NCBI GenBank assembly: GCA_940337035.1
Contig: OW679203.1
Span: 78,073,061-78,137,060, forward strand
DNA length: 64,000 bases
DNA from: Agriotes lineatus
Lineage: Eukaryota > Arthropoda > Insecta > Coleoptera > Elateridae
Reading direction: 5' to 3'
The position numbers and the translations under genes were made by a program. The notes beneath the pieces were generated by a model that did no database searches, was not told the DNA's origin, and saw only the letters and a program-made list of their open reading frames with translations. Position 1 is the first letter of the stretch. Every line of letters starts with the position of its first letter. This document shows positions 11,431 to 23,143 of the stretch, piece by piece.

Positions 11431-12555
11431 TTCTATGACAGCTACCAAATTTTTAGCATACTTCAGTGTTATGTTAAGTGAATCGGGCAGGGGTCTATCT
11501 AACTGCTGTAGTTCAAGCATTTCTTCGAGCGAACACGACGAGAAAGGCTTATTGAACATAATTTTATTCATGATGCCGATCTGCGGATGACGATATACAT
11601 CATTAACCTCGCTCTATAGCACCAAACTGCGGTGGCCACAATTTAAATGATAAACAGAGTATCGCGTCTGCCTTCTTTGCCCCTCTTCGCACCGCTGCAG
11701 CTTATAAAATGTCGAAAAGCTGGGATAACTTTAATCTGGCCCATTGCTTCCGTGAAAGCAAGCAGGCCGTTAAAGTACAGTTAAATTCATGAAATAAAAA
11801 TTGTTTATACTTCTAAGCTTTAAAGTGATGAAAAATAAATACAAAACAATTTTTGGGAATAAAAAATTTCTTGAAAGACTGGTTTGTTATGGTACGGCCA
11901 TTGTAGATATTGCACAAAAGAAGCAATATTGATGCACTGGCGCAAAGCACTTAAGGCGCACTTCTAAAGGTATACGCCCGGAAATATATTTCACAATTGC
12001 GTTACTTACGTCTTAGATATATAAAATTGGCGACAATGTTCGCATGCAGAAAGCCCTTAGCTAAAAAATACATTAACATCTTCAATGGGAGACGTACTTG
12101 ACAGCCAAGATTCAATGAAACCAATATTGGTAGCGTCAAGATTGTCGACGGGCGTTGGCGTTTTTCTACACGCGATATGACGTAAGATTTCTTAGAACTA
12201 CGATCAATTGGCGTTGATCTACACGCTGATAACGAAATATTTCTCCAGGACTGCGTCAAGATGCGCGAGTTCCTCTAAATATGTCCGATCGGCTGTCAAA
12301 CGAGACCAGTTCGGAATTCAAGTGGGTTGGTTGCACTTCGGGAAATTTGCCAAAATTGGCTCTGTTTGAAGTCAATTTCCCGACTGAAAATCAGCTCCTC
12401 GTGCAAGCTTGGAGCGAGAAAAAATTAGACGAGACAAATTACCGATTTCCTTTACTGCGTGCGTTAAGAAGCCAGTGGTAGCGACAAATCCCAAACTCAT
12501 CTAACAACATACTAATAGCACAATAAGCTCATTGGGGCTTAAGTGCGTGTGAATC
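11431..12555. other. no recognised feature
   Basis: Mixed-composition DNA with several short open frames on both strands (12002-12259, 12281-12481). None has a family signature or convincing splice borders. Confidence 0.35.
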
Positions 12556-12559
12556 TGGT

Positions 12560-12915
12560 TCACTCTCCACCAAAAAAAATTTACCAAGAGATACTGTTGT
12601 TAGCAGCTCAATCAAGCTTGCCCTTTCTCATAGCTTCCCGTTTCGTGCTTTCATGTCCGAGTTTACATATACCTTCATATTTTTTAATGTCATCCGTCCA
12701 TGTGGTCATTGGTATTTTAACAAGACATTCGCTCTTAAACAATCTCCTCGATACTATTTCCGGTGTCCGTCATTTTAGATCCTTCCTAAAAACGTGATCA
12801 AACCATCTCCATTTCATTTCTAATAGGACTACTGTGTCATCTTTTGTCTTTTTTATCCATTGATTGGTTTTTCTGTCTTTCAGTGTAATTCTTACTCCTA
12901 AAATAGTTCCTTCTT
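12560..12915 (-). pseudogene. LINE C-terminal fragment
   Basis: On the minus strand the conceptual protein runs LGVRITLKDRKTNQWIKK, then KWRWFDHVFRKD, then TWTDDIKKY, which is the order seen after the RT domain in insect endonuclease/RT LINEs (DRxTNExI, WxWxGHVxR, RWxDDI). Stops and frame changes are present and no 5' portion is attached, so it is a dead 5'-truncated copy. Confidence 0.6.
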
Positions 12916-13002
12916 TCTTTTGGAATTTTGGGGTTCAGTCCAAATTCCTTCTTGTTTTTTACTTTCAAAATCTGATTTTCTTGACTAATCTTACAGTTGT
13001 CT

Positions 13003-13500
13003 GCTAGCAATAAAATTACAATCAAGTAAATTATATTCGTAAACAACTGATGAATAAATGTAAATGTACGATAAATAACATCCACAACGAACACGATTCG
13101 ACAAGCTATGCAGTTCCATAGTATAGCGAATAACGCAAAGGAGGTAACTGCGCTCTTACTACTCAAAAGTCTTCAATCGTCGATAATTTGAGAAAACTAG
13201 CGGGAGCCGCAATCTGTCACTACACTACTAGGTGGTATGGTTTTTCCTCGCGCGAAATTGGTAATCCAACAGGTGGGGAAACGGCTACGGTTAGTTCCTT
13301 CAACATTCGAAGATAGCTTTGCAAATATTGGGGGTTAGGCAAAAAATGAAGGAACCAAATGGCCTGAAAATACATTCGACTAAACGTCAGACCACGTTAA
13401 GGTAGAGATAACCATTTCGATGCATGTTATTTCAGGCGTCCAACAGTTGTTTATTTTAAAATACTATCAAATCCTGAATATTTATCTTTACATCATCTGA
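13003..13500 (+). repeat. repeat family Y, copy 1
   Basis: About 490 bp closely resembling 13697-14190. Shared landmarks are AGCAATAAAATTAC, AACAACTGATGAAT, AAAAGTCTTCAATCGTCGAT, GGTATGGTTTTTCCT, GGTTCCTTCAACATTC-like and CGTCAGACCACGTTAA. I do not recognise the family. Confidence 0.75.
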
Positions 13501-13696
13501 ATGACGTAGATCGTAGATAATTTAAGATAGTGGCTGCTTTATATATATTATTTACCAGTTTAGTATATCTGGTACATAATAAAAATCAATTCGACGGTAT
13601 GGCATAAGACGCTCTAGCACCATAATTGATTCTCATTTTTTCTTCTAACAAGAAAACCAGTTAAATCAAGTGAAGTGCTAAATTACTTATAGTTGC

Positions 13697-14190
13697 CTGC
13701 GAGCAATAAAATTACGATCAATCAAATTATATTGGTAAACAACTGATGAATTAATTTAAATGTAATTTAAATAACAGACACAACGATCGAGATTCGGCAA
13801 GCTATATAGTTCCAAAGTGTCGAGAATAACGCAAGGTCAAAAGTCTTCAATCGTCGATAATTTTCGTCTAAAACTAGCAGTAGTCGCAATCTGCTACTAT
13901 GGACCCGTACTACCAGGCGGTATGGTTTTTCCTAGCGCGAAAGTGACAATCCAACAGATGGGGAAATGGCTACGGTTGGTTCCTTCAACATTCAAAGATA
14001 GCTTTACGAACGTTGGAAGTTAGACAAAAAATTAAGGAACGAAACGGCCTGAAAATACAATCGACTAAGTGTCAGACCACGTTAAAGTAGAGATAACCAT
14101 TTCGATGCATGTGATTTCAGGCGGACAACAGCTGTTTACTTGGAAATATTATCGAATGCTGATTATTTCGACCAGTATTAGGTCAAAAAA
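13697..14190 (+). repeat. repeat family Y, copy 2
   Basis: Direct repeat of 13003-13500, offset by about 690 bp, with scattered substitutions and small indels. A 68-codon frame (13817-14023) lies in it, but the matching part of copy 1 is broken, so there is no support for a conserved protein. A third, interrupted copy lies at 17.34-18.77 kb. Confidence 0.75.
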
Positions 14191-15020
14191 GCACACCGTA
14201 CTTAGTAAAAGCAACGGTTTGATTCAAGTAGTTGTGGCTGGAAGATATCCGATAAATTTTATATCATTGAAAAGATGAAAAGTTTATTAAAGAAGAAGAA
14301 GAAGCTTCCAATCTGGTATTAGCTACTACCATTGTAATTGCACCGAAATACTGATGTTCAGTATGCAAAGGTCAGAAAATATATTTGCGAACAATTTCTA
14401 CAAAATTTTAGCTTTCGGCAGTTTATTATAAATTTCCTTGAAACTGTTGTTTTGGTATCTGGTGTTAGAATGGACGATCCTTCCCCTTTTACTTTTTATA
14501 CAAACAAATGGGTCAACCCCATCTTCTTGCATTTTTCAATCACTTCAGTAACAGTCTGGGTGTTACAACAGTTGTATTTCTTTTATAAGCGCGATAACCT
14601 TATCTTCATTTTTTCAAATCTTAATTGAAACTTTTGTCAGAATTATTAATAGTAATAATATTGTTAGAGTCGCTTACATGTTTAGAATGAATTCTAAGCA
14701 TATCAAGTTAGATTGTTAAACACATGGAACACCCCCAAATACCTCCAAATGTATGTTTCATGCAACTAGAAAACTCAAACTGATTGATAGCAATTGGCTC
14801 CAACAAACAAACCAAGATAAATATTTGCCGGCTGTTGCGTGACTGATGTTTTCCGAATTAGAGAAATTTTTCGAACGGGCGGCACGTTTGTAAGGTGGAA
14901 TAAAAACGGGCAAATCACGATAAACGCATGTGCTTTTTCGTAATGGGAAAGCGGGGCTCTTCCCAAACTACCGGAAAGTTAAATTTAGTCGGGCCTCTCG
15001 ATGGTTGCCCTCTGCTTTCC
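14191..15020. other. spacer upstream of a gene start
   Basis: No coding or repeat element was recognised apart from a short AAG-rich run near 14285-14302. Confidence 0.35.
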
Positions 15021-15035
15021 GTTCAGTCAGACTCA
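15015..15035 (+). promoter_or_regulatory. initiator-like transcription start
   Basis: GTTCAGTCAG at 15021-15030 contains TCAGTC, the arthropod initiator consensus, with the presumed +1 A at 15025. It lies 208 bp upstream of the start codon of the first exon described next. No TATA box was seen at -30. Confidence 0.4.
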
Positions 15036-15143
15036 TCCTTCTGGCAAGAGCCGGTGATCGAGTTTCTTAGTGCGATCTAGTCTTGTCGAAGAGTGAAAAC
15101 TCGGTGCGTTTTCAGACTTTAGTTCTAAGTGCGGTTTGCTGAA

Positions 15144-15185
15144 ATGACTGTATTGCTCCTGGTGCTTTTTGCGAAGTGTGACTAA
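15144..15185 (+). CDS. upstream ORF in 5' leader
   Basis: A 13-codon frame starts at ATG 15144, encodes a hydrophobic peptide (MTVLLLVLFAKCD) and stops at TAA 15183-15185, 47 bp before the main start codon. It lies inside the inferred 5' UTR and could reduce or regulate initiation at 15233. Whether it is translated cannot be told from the sequence. Confidence 0.3.
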   Translation: MTVLLLVLFAKCD

Positions 15186-15232
15186 GCCATTAAGTGTAAA
15201 AAGCGGAAAAGTGACCCATTAACTCCGGCAAA

Positions 15233-15304
15233 ATGATTACCGTACCAATTATACCAAGCCACCTGATTACCTCCCAAAGTGATGCGTCCTATTTCAAAAA
15301 CAAA
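15233..15304 (+). CDS. first coding exon, unidentified gene
   Basis: ATG at 15233 sits in a favourable context (GGCAAAATGATT) and opens 24 codons, beginning MITVPIIPSHLITSQ and ending in KNK. The exon ends in phase 0 at 15304 against a consensus donor, AAA|GTAAGT. The exon is GC-richer than its flanks, lies downstream of an initiator-like TCAGTC and has in-frame stops further upstream. It joins without a frame problem to the phase-0 exon at 16849-16977. I do not recognise the protein; it has no signal peptide and no known motif. Confidence 0.5.
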
Positions 15305-16848
15305 GTAAGTTGATGTGCATGGAGCTAAGTTTAAAGCTCTTTTAGTTGATAGAAGTAAGATAGTTAAAAATTATGAAAAGAGATCATCATCAACTGGGTT
15401 ATCAGTCAAAGTCGCGTTAGAAGCATCATATGCACAAGAAAGAAGCTTCTGTGGTATTGTACCAATAAAAAAACTAGGGGACTTACAGGACTTCTAATGT
15501 AATTACTAGTATTAATTGGAAGCACATGCAGGTAGAATCTAGTTGGCAATAAATTATGGAAAGACATCATTGTCGACTGGGTTTTCGACAAAGATGTATT
15601 AAGGCAAGGTTCGTTCAGTTATGTTCCTCGTATTTGATCTTTTTTTACCAATCAGAAGATCTCGTTTTGAGCCGTTTCTTACCAATTCCAAAAAAGACAT
15701 TACTAAAAAATGCATTACTTCTACCCCCACCCTTAAATCAAAACGAATGGCCTTAAGCGTTAATCGGTCCTTCAATTATTCGTTTTCTTGTCAGCTCCTC
15801 GTCCTCGCTTTCATTAAATTTAAGCGTTTCAGTAGCTTAGCTATAAATTTACAAACGATCAAAGTGGCTAAATGGAATTACAAGTACGAACGTCCAAATA
15901 TAACACCGAGTGTCCCCGTACTTGAACCGCTCCCGAGTTAATAAACAAGCAGGAATTAATAGCTCCAGAAGTAAACACATTGTTCGCATAATACTAATTT
16001 TTTAAGTCTGCTTAAAATACTTGTCCGATGGATATTAGATGTAACAGCCAAATATTTCCACGTGGGCATGGGAGCAAAACGCGCTCGTTTAGAAAACGAA
16101 TTTCTGCAAATACCAAACAATACGGACCATTTACACACACGAAGAGTTTTTCGCACGAAAACAAACAAAGGCGGTTTGTACAAAAAGGTTGAACAAACTT
16201 TGAGAAAGACTTCAAATCGGCGGAAGCCGCGGCGCACGCTGCCTCATTTTTATTTCGGGGATCTCGAAGAAACAACGAACCGTGCTGCCTGCCAAAATCC
16301 AAAGTTCGCGCATATGCTGGATATTAATAAGTACACGCTTGGTAGACATCAACATGTGAATCAAATCTGCAAGGACGAACAGGCATCTGGCAAATAATGT
16401 GGACTTTTCCCATGGTTTGTTCTGTTTGCCTCTAGAAGTATGCAGTTCGCCCGCTGCAAGCAGACCTTGCCACGAGTGCCACTTGTCCGCAATTTGACTC
16501 GAAAACAGCAGGCTATGAATAACTTCTTTTGCGAAATTGGTGTGTTAACCTGGATCGCTTCTAATTACTTTGTTTTTGTTCTCTGGAAATTTAAAATATT
16601 GTTACTTACTTTTGGGGCTGCATAAAAAACAAATTGCGTTTAATAAATTTATTTACACTAACTTCCCTTCCCTTCTCTTTAAGGTCTGAAAACTTTAGAA
16701 GTTTCTGTAGAGATAGAATAATAATTTACAACTACACATTCAGCCTTAAAACTATGCAAAAGACTGACAGGCAGGTTAATCCTGACACGAATATTTAAAC
16801 TTAAAAAACCTTACTGCTCTAAAAACTTTCACACTGTTATTGTTGCAG
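15305..16848 (+). other. inferred intron 1 of unidentified gene
   Basis: A 1.54-kb interval from GTAAGT to TGTTATTGTTGCAG. It contains overlapping open frames on both strands around 15956-16397, but none has splice borders or a family signature and they look fortuitous. Confidence 0.45.
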
Positions 16849-16977
16849 GTCACAGACTTATATCAACAAATGAAGGACAATCAAGCTGCGTCGACCCCCA
16901 CCAGATCACTCAGCAGTGCTGCCAGCCTCACATCCTTAAGCATCGACATATCTCCTAGTTCTAGCAACTTCATAGAG
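16849..16977 (+). CDS. second coding exon, unidentified gene
   Basis: The exon is bounded by a good acceptor (pyrimidine-rich TGTTATTGTTGCAG|GTC) and a donor (GAG|GTGAGA). It has exactly 43 codons, in phase 0 at both ends. The peptide begins VTDLYQQMKDNQ and continues into a low-complexity Ser/Thr-rich stretch (TPTRSLSSAASLTSLS) that looks like a disordered, phosphorylatable N-terminal region. With exon 1 it gives a 67-residue start of a larger protein whose later exons were not found in this window. The protein is unidentified; the exon call rests on splice signals, codon phase and composition. Confidence 0.5.
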
Positions 16978-17335
16978 GTGAGAATCAAATTAATTGTTTC
17001 GAATTATTGTTACACGAACTACGCTAGGTTCGTCGTATTCAAAATGAACCCAGAATTCGAATAGTATCGAGGCATCGTGCATGCAAAAGAATGTGATTAG
17101 ATAAGAGCGCTTGGAATAGATTCAGCGAAGCATAGAGAAAACCTAAGGGAAAAAGTGTGAACTGGTGTTAAAAAACTATACACCGACTACGCCTCGCCGA
17201 AACAGATATGATAATGTTTATGGCATTGAAAAAACAAGTTCAGACAGGGCGCATATATCAATGGGATTACCTGTTTGCTATCCTTGATCAAATTCAACAG
17301 ATAACAAAGCAAATAAAATTTAATTAACAACAGAC
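16978..17335. other. downstream intron sequence
   Basis: AT-rich sequence after the GTGAGA donor, with no further exon recognised. Confidence 0.35.
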
Positions 17336-17339
17336 GAAC

Positions 17340-17430
17340 ATAAAATTACAATCAAGTAGTTGTCTGCTGGCGATAAAATTAACAATCAAGCTAGTGATAT
17401 TGGTAAACAACTAATAAATGAACGTTGCAA
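17340..17430 (+). repeat. repeat family Y, copy 3, left part
   Basis: GATAAAATTAACAATCAAG and TATTGGTAAACAACTAATAA match the 5' landmarks of the two Y copies at 13.0-14.2 kb. The homology stops near 17430 and resumes at about 18590, so the copy is split by about 1.15 kb of foreign sequence. Confidence 0.55.
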
Positions 17431-17641
17431 ATCAGTTGATCTTGCAACTCTTTTGTAACCTCGGCAACGTGTAGTAGTGTGAAACCGCACACGAGTCGAT
17501 TTGAATGAAACTAGTTTGCAATCAGTCAAAATCAGTTGTACGCGACCATTGTTCCGCGGTCGCAGTTTCGTTGCAGTTAGAAGTTGCCCCGTTTTCAAGG
17601 TGTTTACCACGTGGTTATTTTATTTATTTCAAAATGGGTGA

Positions 17642-17887
17642 TCAAGACATTCGATAAAAAGCTATAAACTTTCTATCTGTTTGAGACAGTTCCTGTGCTG
17701 CTACAAACAGTCTAGAATTCAGATTTCCCCTTATGTATGGATGGACCCAGTACTCCCTTTGTGTCCTGCGTTGTCTGTGTCTGCGGTATCGATAATAATC
17801 AATCATGTCTTCCTCATCTAATTCAGAATTTAACATTGTAAAAATTATTAATTGCACTGCTATGCCAACTGATTGAAACTGTTTCAT
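17642..17887 (-). pseudogene. Harbinger transposase N-terminal fragment (HARBI1/ALP1-like)
   Basis: An 81-codon minus-strand frame carries an acidic N-terminus, an Arg-rich run (YRYRRHRQRRTQRE), then YWVHPYIRG, a spacer, and a stretch ending FIAFYRMS. This order (basic cluster, WVHPxxxxR, then an FRMS-like end just before the helix-turn-helix) is characteristic of PIF/Harbinger nuclease proteins. A stop follows the RMS motif and the DDE domain is absent, so only the first 80 or so residues survive. Confidence 0.6.
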
Positions 17888-18045
17888 AGTGAGTCGTATC
17901 CGTGTGCGTGTAGAAGTTTCATATTAGCATAGTATAGGGTTTCTATACTATGATATTAGTTGTAAACTAGTTGCAGAGTAAACTAGTTTACAACCTTTAT
18001 CTCAAAACAGTCGCACCGTGGGCGGTGGGCCTAAGGCTCTCCGCC

Positions 18046-18556
18046 CACTGCCCCTACGCGACTGCGATGCGATTACGATGCAACTACTACATACCTACGA
18101 TGCGATAGCGACGGCAACTTGTGTTATGCACATCAGAGCAATTTGTTCTCAGTCTGGTGCAAAATGTTTTCAAGTGATGACGTGATTGTAGCTTACTGAT
18201 GCATACGAAATAAGAACAGGAAACCGAAAAGGAAGTCCACGTTCACCCCTACCTGAAAAATAATAAAGAGCGCAATACTTTTATTTTGTCGCAGTAAGAG
18301 AGCTCTCCCAACATGAGCAAAATCATGTTACCAAATGTCAAAACAGAGCTTTACTGCATTAGTAGAAAAGGTTAAGTCGTCGGTTGAAAGACGCGGTATC
18401 AATACACAGGTATTTTTGTACTAATTTGACATTCCTTGCATTTCACCCCGCAACTGCAACGCAACTAATCGCTTCCCGATTGGCGCTGACAGTCGCGAGC
18501 AATTATTATGTGCAAGTTGCATCGCGATCGCATCGCAGTCGCAGCAGTGTGCAGTG
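18046..18556. mobile_element. inverted-repeat miniature element, CACTGC ends
   Basis: The ends are imperfect inverted repeats of about 42 bp sharing CACTGC, GCGACTGCGATGCGAT and CGATGCAACT. The 0.4 kb between them has no transposase. GCGACTGCGATGCGAT-type ends occur in Harbinger-like miniature elements, which would fit the neighbouring transposase fragment. No target duplication could be read with confidence. Confidence 0.45.
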
Positions 18557-18589
18557 AAGTACATAAAACCATAGAACAATCGTCAGGCG

Positions 18590-18770
18590 ATTATTGCCAA
18601 TCGCCGGTATGCAGCCGTGCTACCAGGTAGCGTGGTTTTTCTTGTCTCGAACGGGTGGAGGAAATTCTAACGACATTTCCTTCAATATTCGAAGATAGCT
18701 TGACGAACGTCGAGCGTTACTCGAAGAAAGAAGGTACAGAAAACCTGAAAGTAAATTCGACTAATTTTGT
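18590..18770 (+). repeat. repeat family Y, copy 3, right part
   Basis: CGTGCTACCAGGTAGCGTGG, TTTCCTTCAATATTCGAAGA and TAGCTTGACGAACGTCGAGC align with the 3' halves of the Y copies at 13.2-13.5 and 13.9-14.2 kb. Together with 17340-17430 this is one copy split by the Harbinger-like remnant. Confidence 0.6.
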
Positions 18771-21035
18771 AGTCCTTTCCTTTCCTCTGTTCTATAATGC
18801 AACTCGAACTAAATAAATTAATATAATATATTCGATGAGGGATTACAATCTTAGGACTGCAATTAAGACAGAAACCTATATTACCGACCGTTACCCTCTT
18901 CGATAGTGTATTAGACATCGTGTAAAATGTATAAAGCCTACTCTCCATTTCAAGCTTCTTGGTCTGTGTTTCAAGCATTCTACAGTATACCCAACAGTTC
19001 ATTTGTTATTCTGTAAAGCATAACAATAAATTTACTACTCAAATTGCGTATGTGACAACCGTAATGCGACTGTGCTCTATTCTTCTGAAAATTTTTATAG
19101 CATCTCATATTTCTTCTTTGTAATGATGCTATATGTTGTTTTTTCCTATATTGCTCTCATTTTTTTATTTTATTTTTCTTTTTATTTCAGTACTACATAC
19201 CGTAGACAGCATATGTAATTTTTATGCCTCTCAGTTATTACCGATTTTTCGTACACATTTTTTAACTGACTTTGCCCCTTTCTTTTAGTTTTTCTCACAA
19301 CAACCGAATAACCGTTCTTACCGCTTACTTAATATCACTTTAATAATTATACGTAGGTCATACTCAAAGTCATGAGCAATGTAGCATAGTTGGCAATTCT
19401 GCAACATCAAACGATTGACTATCGTTTGATAAGCGGCGCCAACTAATGTCATACCTGTGAGTAAGACATGGCATCAGTAGCTTGCATCACGTGACCTTAT
19501 GTTAGCGACTACACGATTCGTCTGCTAATTCTTTCAAAACAATACAAACTTGGGACTACCTGTCACTAGCTCAATGGAGCCGGCGTGTGGAGTTCTTTAA
19601 AATACTGGAATAAAGCGGATGTTTACCAAGTAACGACAAGTATACCCAGGCATTCAAAGAGAATTCATAAACTCAAATAGCACAAAATATTCATAAAGAG
19701 AAGCTCAACTGAAGTACAAGTAGTAGTAACAAATAAATAACGCCAGAATGCGAATATCACAGTATAATAGTCATTAATTCAAAACAAAACACATAAATCT
19801 TAATACATACTTACAAGTTCACAATACAACGATACAATATTATCGCACACATTAAAATCAGGCAATAATTTTCAAGGCCATTATACAGCGGTGTCTATTC
19901 TGTGGGTTGGGAGGAAACGTTTTGTGTGTTTCCAGGTACAAAGCTCGCGGAGCGAACTGTATATTCCCAAGGTCACGTCAGATATCCAAACTTCAGGGCA
20001 CTCGCCGCCAGTACATTTCCATACCTAGGGAAAACTTTAACCTGTAAGTACGTTCCGAAATCGAGTCCCTTCCTGTACTCTAAGAAGTTCACGCAACAGG
20101 TGTGACGTGGACTGCGACTGGAGATATGAACGGTTCAAGGTCATGCACCGGAGGACGACCGCATCTAAATACAATGAAAGCTACCACCTTTGCAAACTGC
20201 CATATGACTCCTTACTGACGGCTATAAGGAGAAAATAGTCCACCATAGAACACGGTGAATTTAAATACAGCCCGAAGAAGGCTTCCTTCACTACCTGAGG
20301 TGTTCTAGGCCACGTGCGAAGAAGGAAGTCAGCAAGCGTAGAATCCGCCGACAATGGCGTGAGATTGAAACGTCCCTATTTCGTGATTTAGGAATGCAAC
20401 TCCGCCGAAAAGGCGGAGACAACCATTACACAAAAATCCAACTGCACGCCCATACATTCACTAAACACTTTGAAGACGCTTAAACTGGCTTCATGCCAGT
20501 AACGAAGACAAGTCGGAAAAGAACGCCGAGGAAACAATCGCTACCTTTTACTTTGTAGGCTGCCAGCCAAAACTAGGCATGGCTCCAACGCGTGAAATAT
20601 GAACTAAGTACCATAGACCTTGAAATCGAATAGATGCGTAACTGATAGGTAACAATAAGGAATAAGTACTACAGCCATCGAAATCAAGTAGATGCGCAAT
20701 TGAATCGTAACACTTAAAAAATTATACAAAATGGATGACATGTTGCGTTTGGTCAGCGGGTCTTCATTAAACTTTTTGTTAAAGAGGATATTCCCGCTGC
20801 TGATATTAACCACAGGCTTGAACGTATGTATGGAGATGTGTTCATGCGTACTAGTAGTGTTAGACGAACAACCTTAACTGAACCCAACAAGAAATAGTTG
20901 GTGAAACCGTTATGGAAGACAGACGTGTGACTTGGAATATGGCATAAAGCAGTTTAAGATGATTAGAAGCCCGTTTAACCTTTGGACAACATTGAGAACA
21001 TTGTTACGGGTAAAAGGTGTTACGCATTTTGGCCC
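18771..21035. other. no recognised feature
   Basis: Mostly AT-rich, with GC-richer patches at 19900-20500. The short frames at 18682-19002 and 19902-20105 have no family signature. A small perfect hairpin, ATCAAACGA-TTGAC-TATCGTTTGAT-like, occurs near 19408-19432. Confidence 0.35.
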
Positions 21036-21039
21036 TTTT

Positions 21040-21190
21040 TTGCTTCGTTTGATTTTGTGCGTTTTGCCACCAATGTCCGAACACTCGGCCTATTACAGTT
21101 TTCGAGGTCGCCAAACTCGTTTTGAATGGCCTTGAGTCGCTCAGGTTGGATTATCAATCCATTTTCATGCGTGACTAGGCCAAGCAGCAT
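21040..21190 (-). pseudogene. possible Gypsy RT-thumb relic
   Basis: On the minus strand a short run reads LLGLVTHENGLIIQPERLKA followed by IQNEF, which resembles the FLGHxVxxxGIxPDPEKLKAI block at the end of Gypsy-type RT domains. It is only about 35 residues long, has frame problems on both sides and no other retroelement landmark. The call is tentative. Confidence 0.22.
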
Positions 21191-23043
21191 TCAATTGTCT
21201 TTCCTGCACCTGTGGCGACGTTTTCTATATATCGCTTCCTTCTGCTAGCGCCTGTAGAAGATGCAATTTGTCACTTACTAGGCCAAGAATAGTGTCTTAG
21301 CTCACTCGCGCTATGCAGATTTGTATGGTTGATTCATCGAAGATGCTTGGGTCTTAATTACCCATCGCATTTAATTGCGGATATCTCTGGCGTCGTGATT
21401 TAAGTCTTGAAGATATGAGCGGAAGGTATGTGTGCAGTTTCTCTTTGTCGCTCCTTATCCCAATTAGGCATTCACATTTCGTGAATTTCAGGGCCAACTG
21501 GGAATCGTTAAAGTATCAGTAGATAGTTTGTGCTACTAATTTGGTAGCTGAATTTGTAACCATTGCTGAGTTTTCTGTTTGTTCCTGAGTCCTTGTTGTG
21601 ACCCCCCCCCCCGCGCCCCCTGCCGCTTTACTTCTTCGGTTAGTGATTGTTGTTGAGAGTCCTTGCTGTGTCCCTTCTTGCTTCTGTTAACTTTACCTGG
21701 TGGAGGATTGTGAGACCAATTTATTGTATTTCGTAATTTATTCAGTAATTTCACGGCCCGATAGCGCCTAGCGTTTAGGCAACTAATTCTACTAGTATAT
21801 CAAAGGCAAGATTCCGGCCGCAGAGTTCTGCTTAAATACAGTTTTCTATATCATTTGCAATTCTTTCCGCCGAGGAACATTAATTGTCGCTAGATGGTGA
21901 TACAGTAGGCGTCACTTCCGTTTTCCGAGCTTTTCCAAAATATCAGTGAGGTGTTAATAACGGCTCGTTATGGCGAGAATGAATTCTTAAATCATTGAAC
22001 ACTGTGAACATAGCTGGAATCAATTAAGGCATTGAAGAAACTCACCGTTGCGTTAGGCATATGTAGCATAATCGATTTGGCCACATTTTCCACCAATAAT
22101 CATGGGAAATTAATTTGTTGTGTGAGCACATTTGTCGGTGTAGGATAGGCAGAAATTATCTGCCTTCAAGTTACGGATTAAAACTGCCCCGAAGAAAGCA
22201 GAGACCTACTGCATGTGCGAGGGACGTGCCGTTTAGTACGAGGTTGCTTCCGTTGGCCCCGGTACCGTTCATGCAGCCCAAATGAGCCTGCTGTGTTGCC
22301 AGTAAGCTTCACCTTTGTGCTGGATTTGGTTTGAACTTAACGGCTATTTTGTTATGATGTTCAACATGCTATAGAATTCCCAACGGCCTCGCCGTTTGTT
22401 GTCTTATTTTAGTAATTCATATCTGCATTAAACTTTAAAGTTAGCGGCTTCACCGCTGTTGTAGTAGACTGTAAATCAGGTGTGTTAAATGAACCGTCAG
22501 TTATAAGCTGAGTTAGTTCAGTTATAATTAACGTAGCTCTGCATGCTAATACATTAGCTAAGTGAAGGGTGAAATCACGTACGTTTGTTCCATGACTATC
22601 GCATATATTGGTATACCACTACGACATACAGATATCTGAATGTGTGTACACGCGAGATGCTAATTTAATAGATTAAAGGTGGAACGCAGTACGGCTGTGT
22701 CGTTCACTTAGTAGTCGGGTTGTTACTAAAGTACATGTTTTGGCCAACTTACAGTTTAAAGTAAATCATTTTAGAAATTAGGTTCACACGCCCTCAGCCA
22801 AGGCTGCGTTTTCGAATGCACCCTGTTCAGATTATTATTAATTAAGATTGTGATATTTTCCTTTGTGATATATTTATTTTGTGCTAGTATTGTTATTGTC
22901 CGTTAATGCCAGTAATTACAAATCGATTTTTATTCCCCCTGTTATTAATCCATCATCTATTAGAAACATTATACGATTTATCGAACTGTGGATTTTCATT
23001 GCTTATGTTGTATTGTTTGTTACCTTGAGCAAATTTATTGGTT
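21191..23043. other. no recognised feature
   Basis: Mixed composition with no exon or transposon recognised. A poly-C run (eleven C at about 21602) is simple sequence. Confidence 0.35.
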
Positions 23044-23143
23044 NNNNNNNNNNNNNNNNNNNNNNNNNNNNNNNNNNNNNNNNNNNNNNNNNNNNNNNNN
23101 NNNNNNNNNNNNNNNNNNNNNNNNNNNNNNNNNNNNNNNNNNN
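23044..23143. other. assembly gap of 100 N
   Basis: One hundred undetermined bases, a length commonly used for gaps of unknown size. Any frame translated across it (for example 22881-23168) is meaningless. Confidence 0.99.

Larger units (their letters stand above)
17430..18560 (-). mobile_element. PIF/Harbinger-like transposon remnant
   Basis: The region interrupts a family Y copy. It contains an N-terminal transposase piece on the minus strand (17642-17887) and, at 18046-18556, a pair of inverted ends. The left end begins CACTGCCCCTACGCGACTGC and the right end, reversed, begins CACTGCACACTGCTGCGACT; both go on to GCGATGCGAT and CGATGCAACT. Pseudo-palindromic matter around AAACTAGTTT lies on both sides of the transposase piece. 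It is probably two related elements or one rearranged element. The assignment rests mainly on the protein fragment. Confidence 0.45.

Noticed and set aside
15956..16397. Overlapping frames on both strands (up to 111 codons) as a gene
   Set aside because: They lie within the inferred intron of the unidentified gene, lack motifs and splice borders, and are open on both strands, which points to composition.
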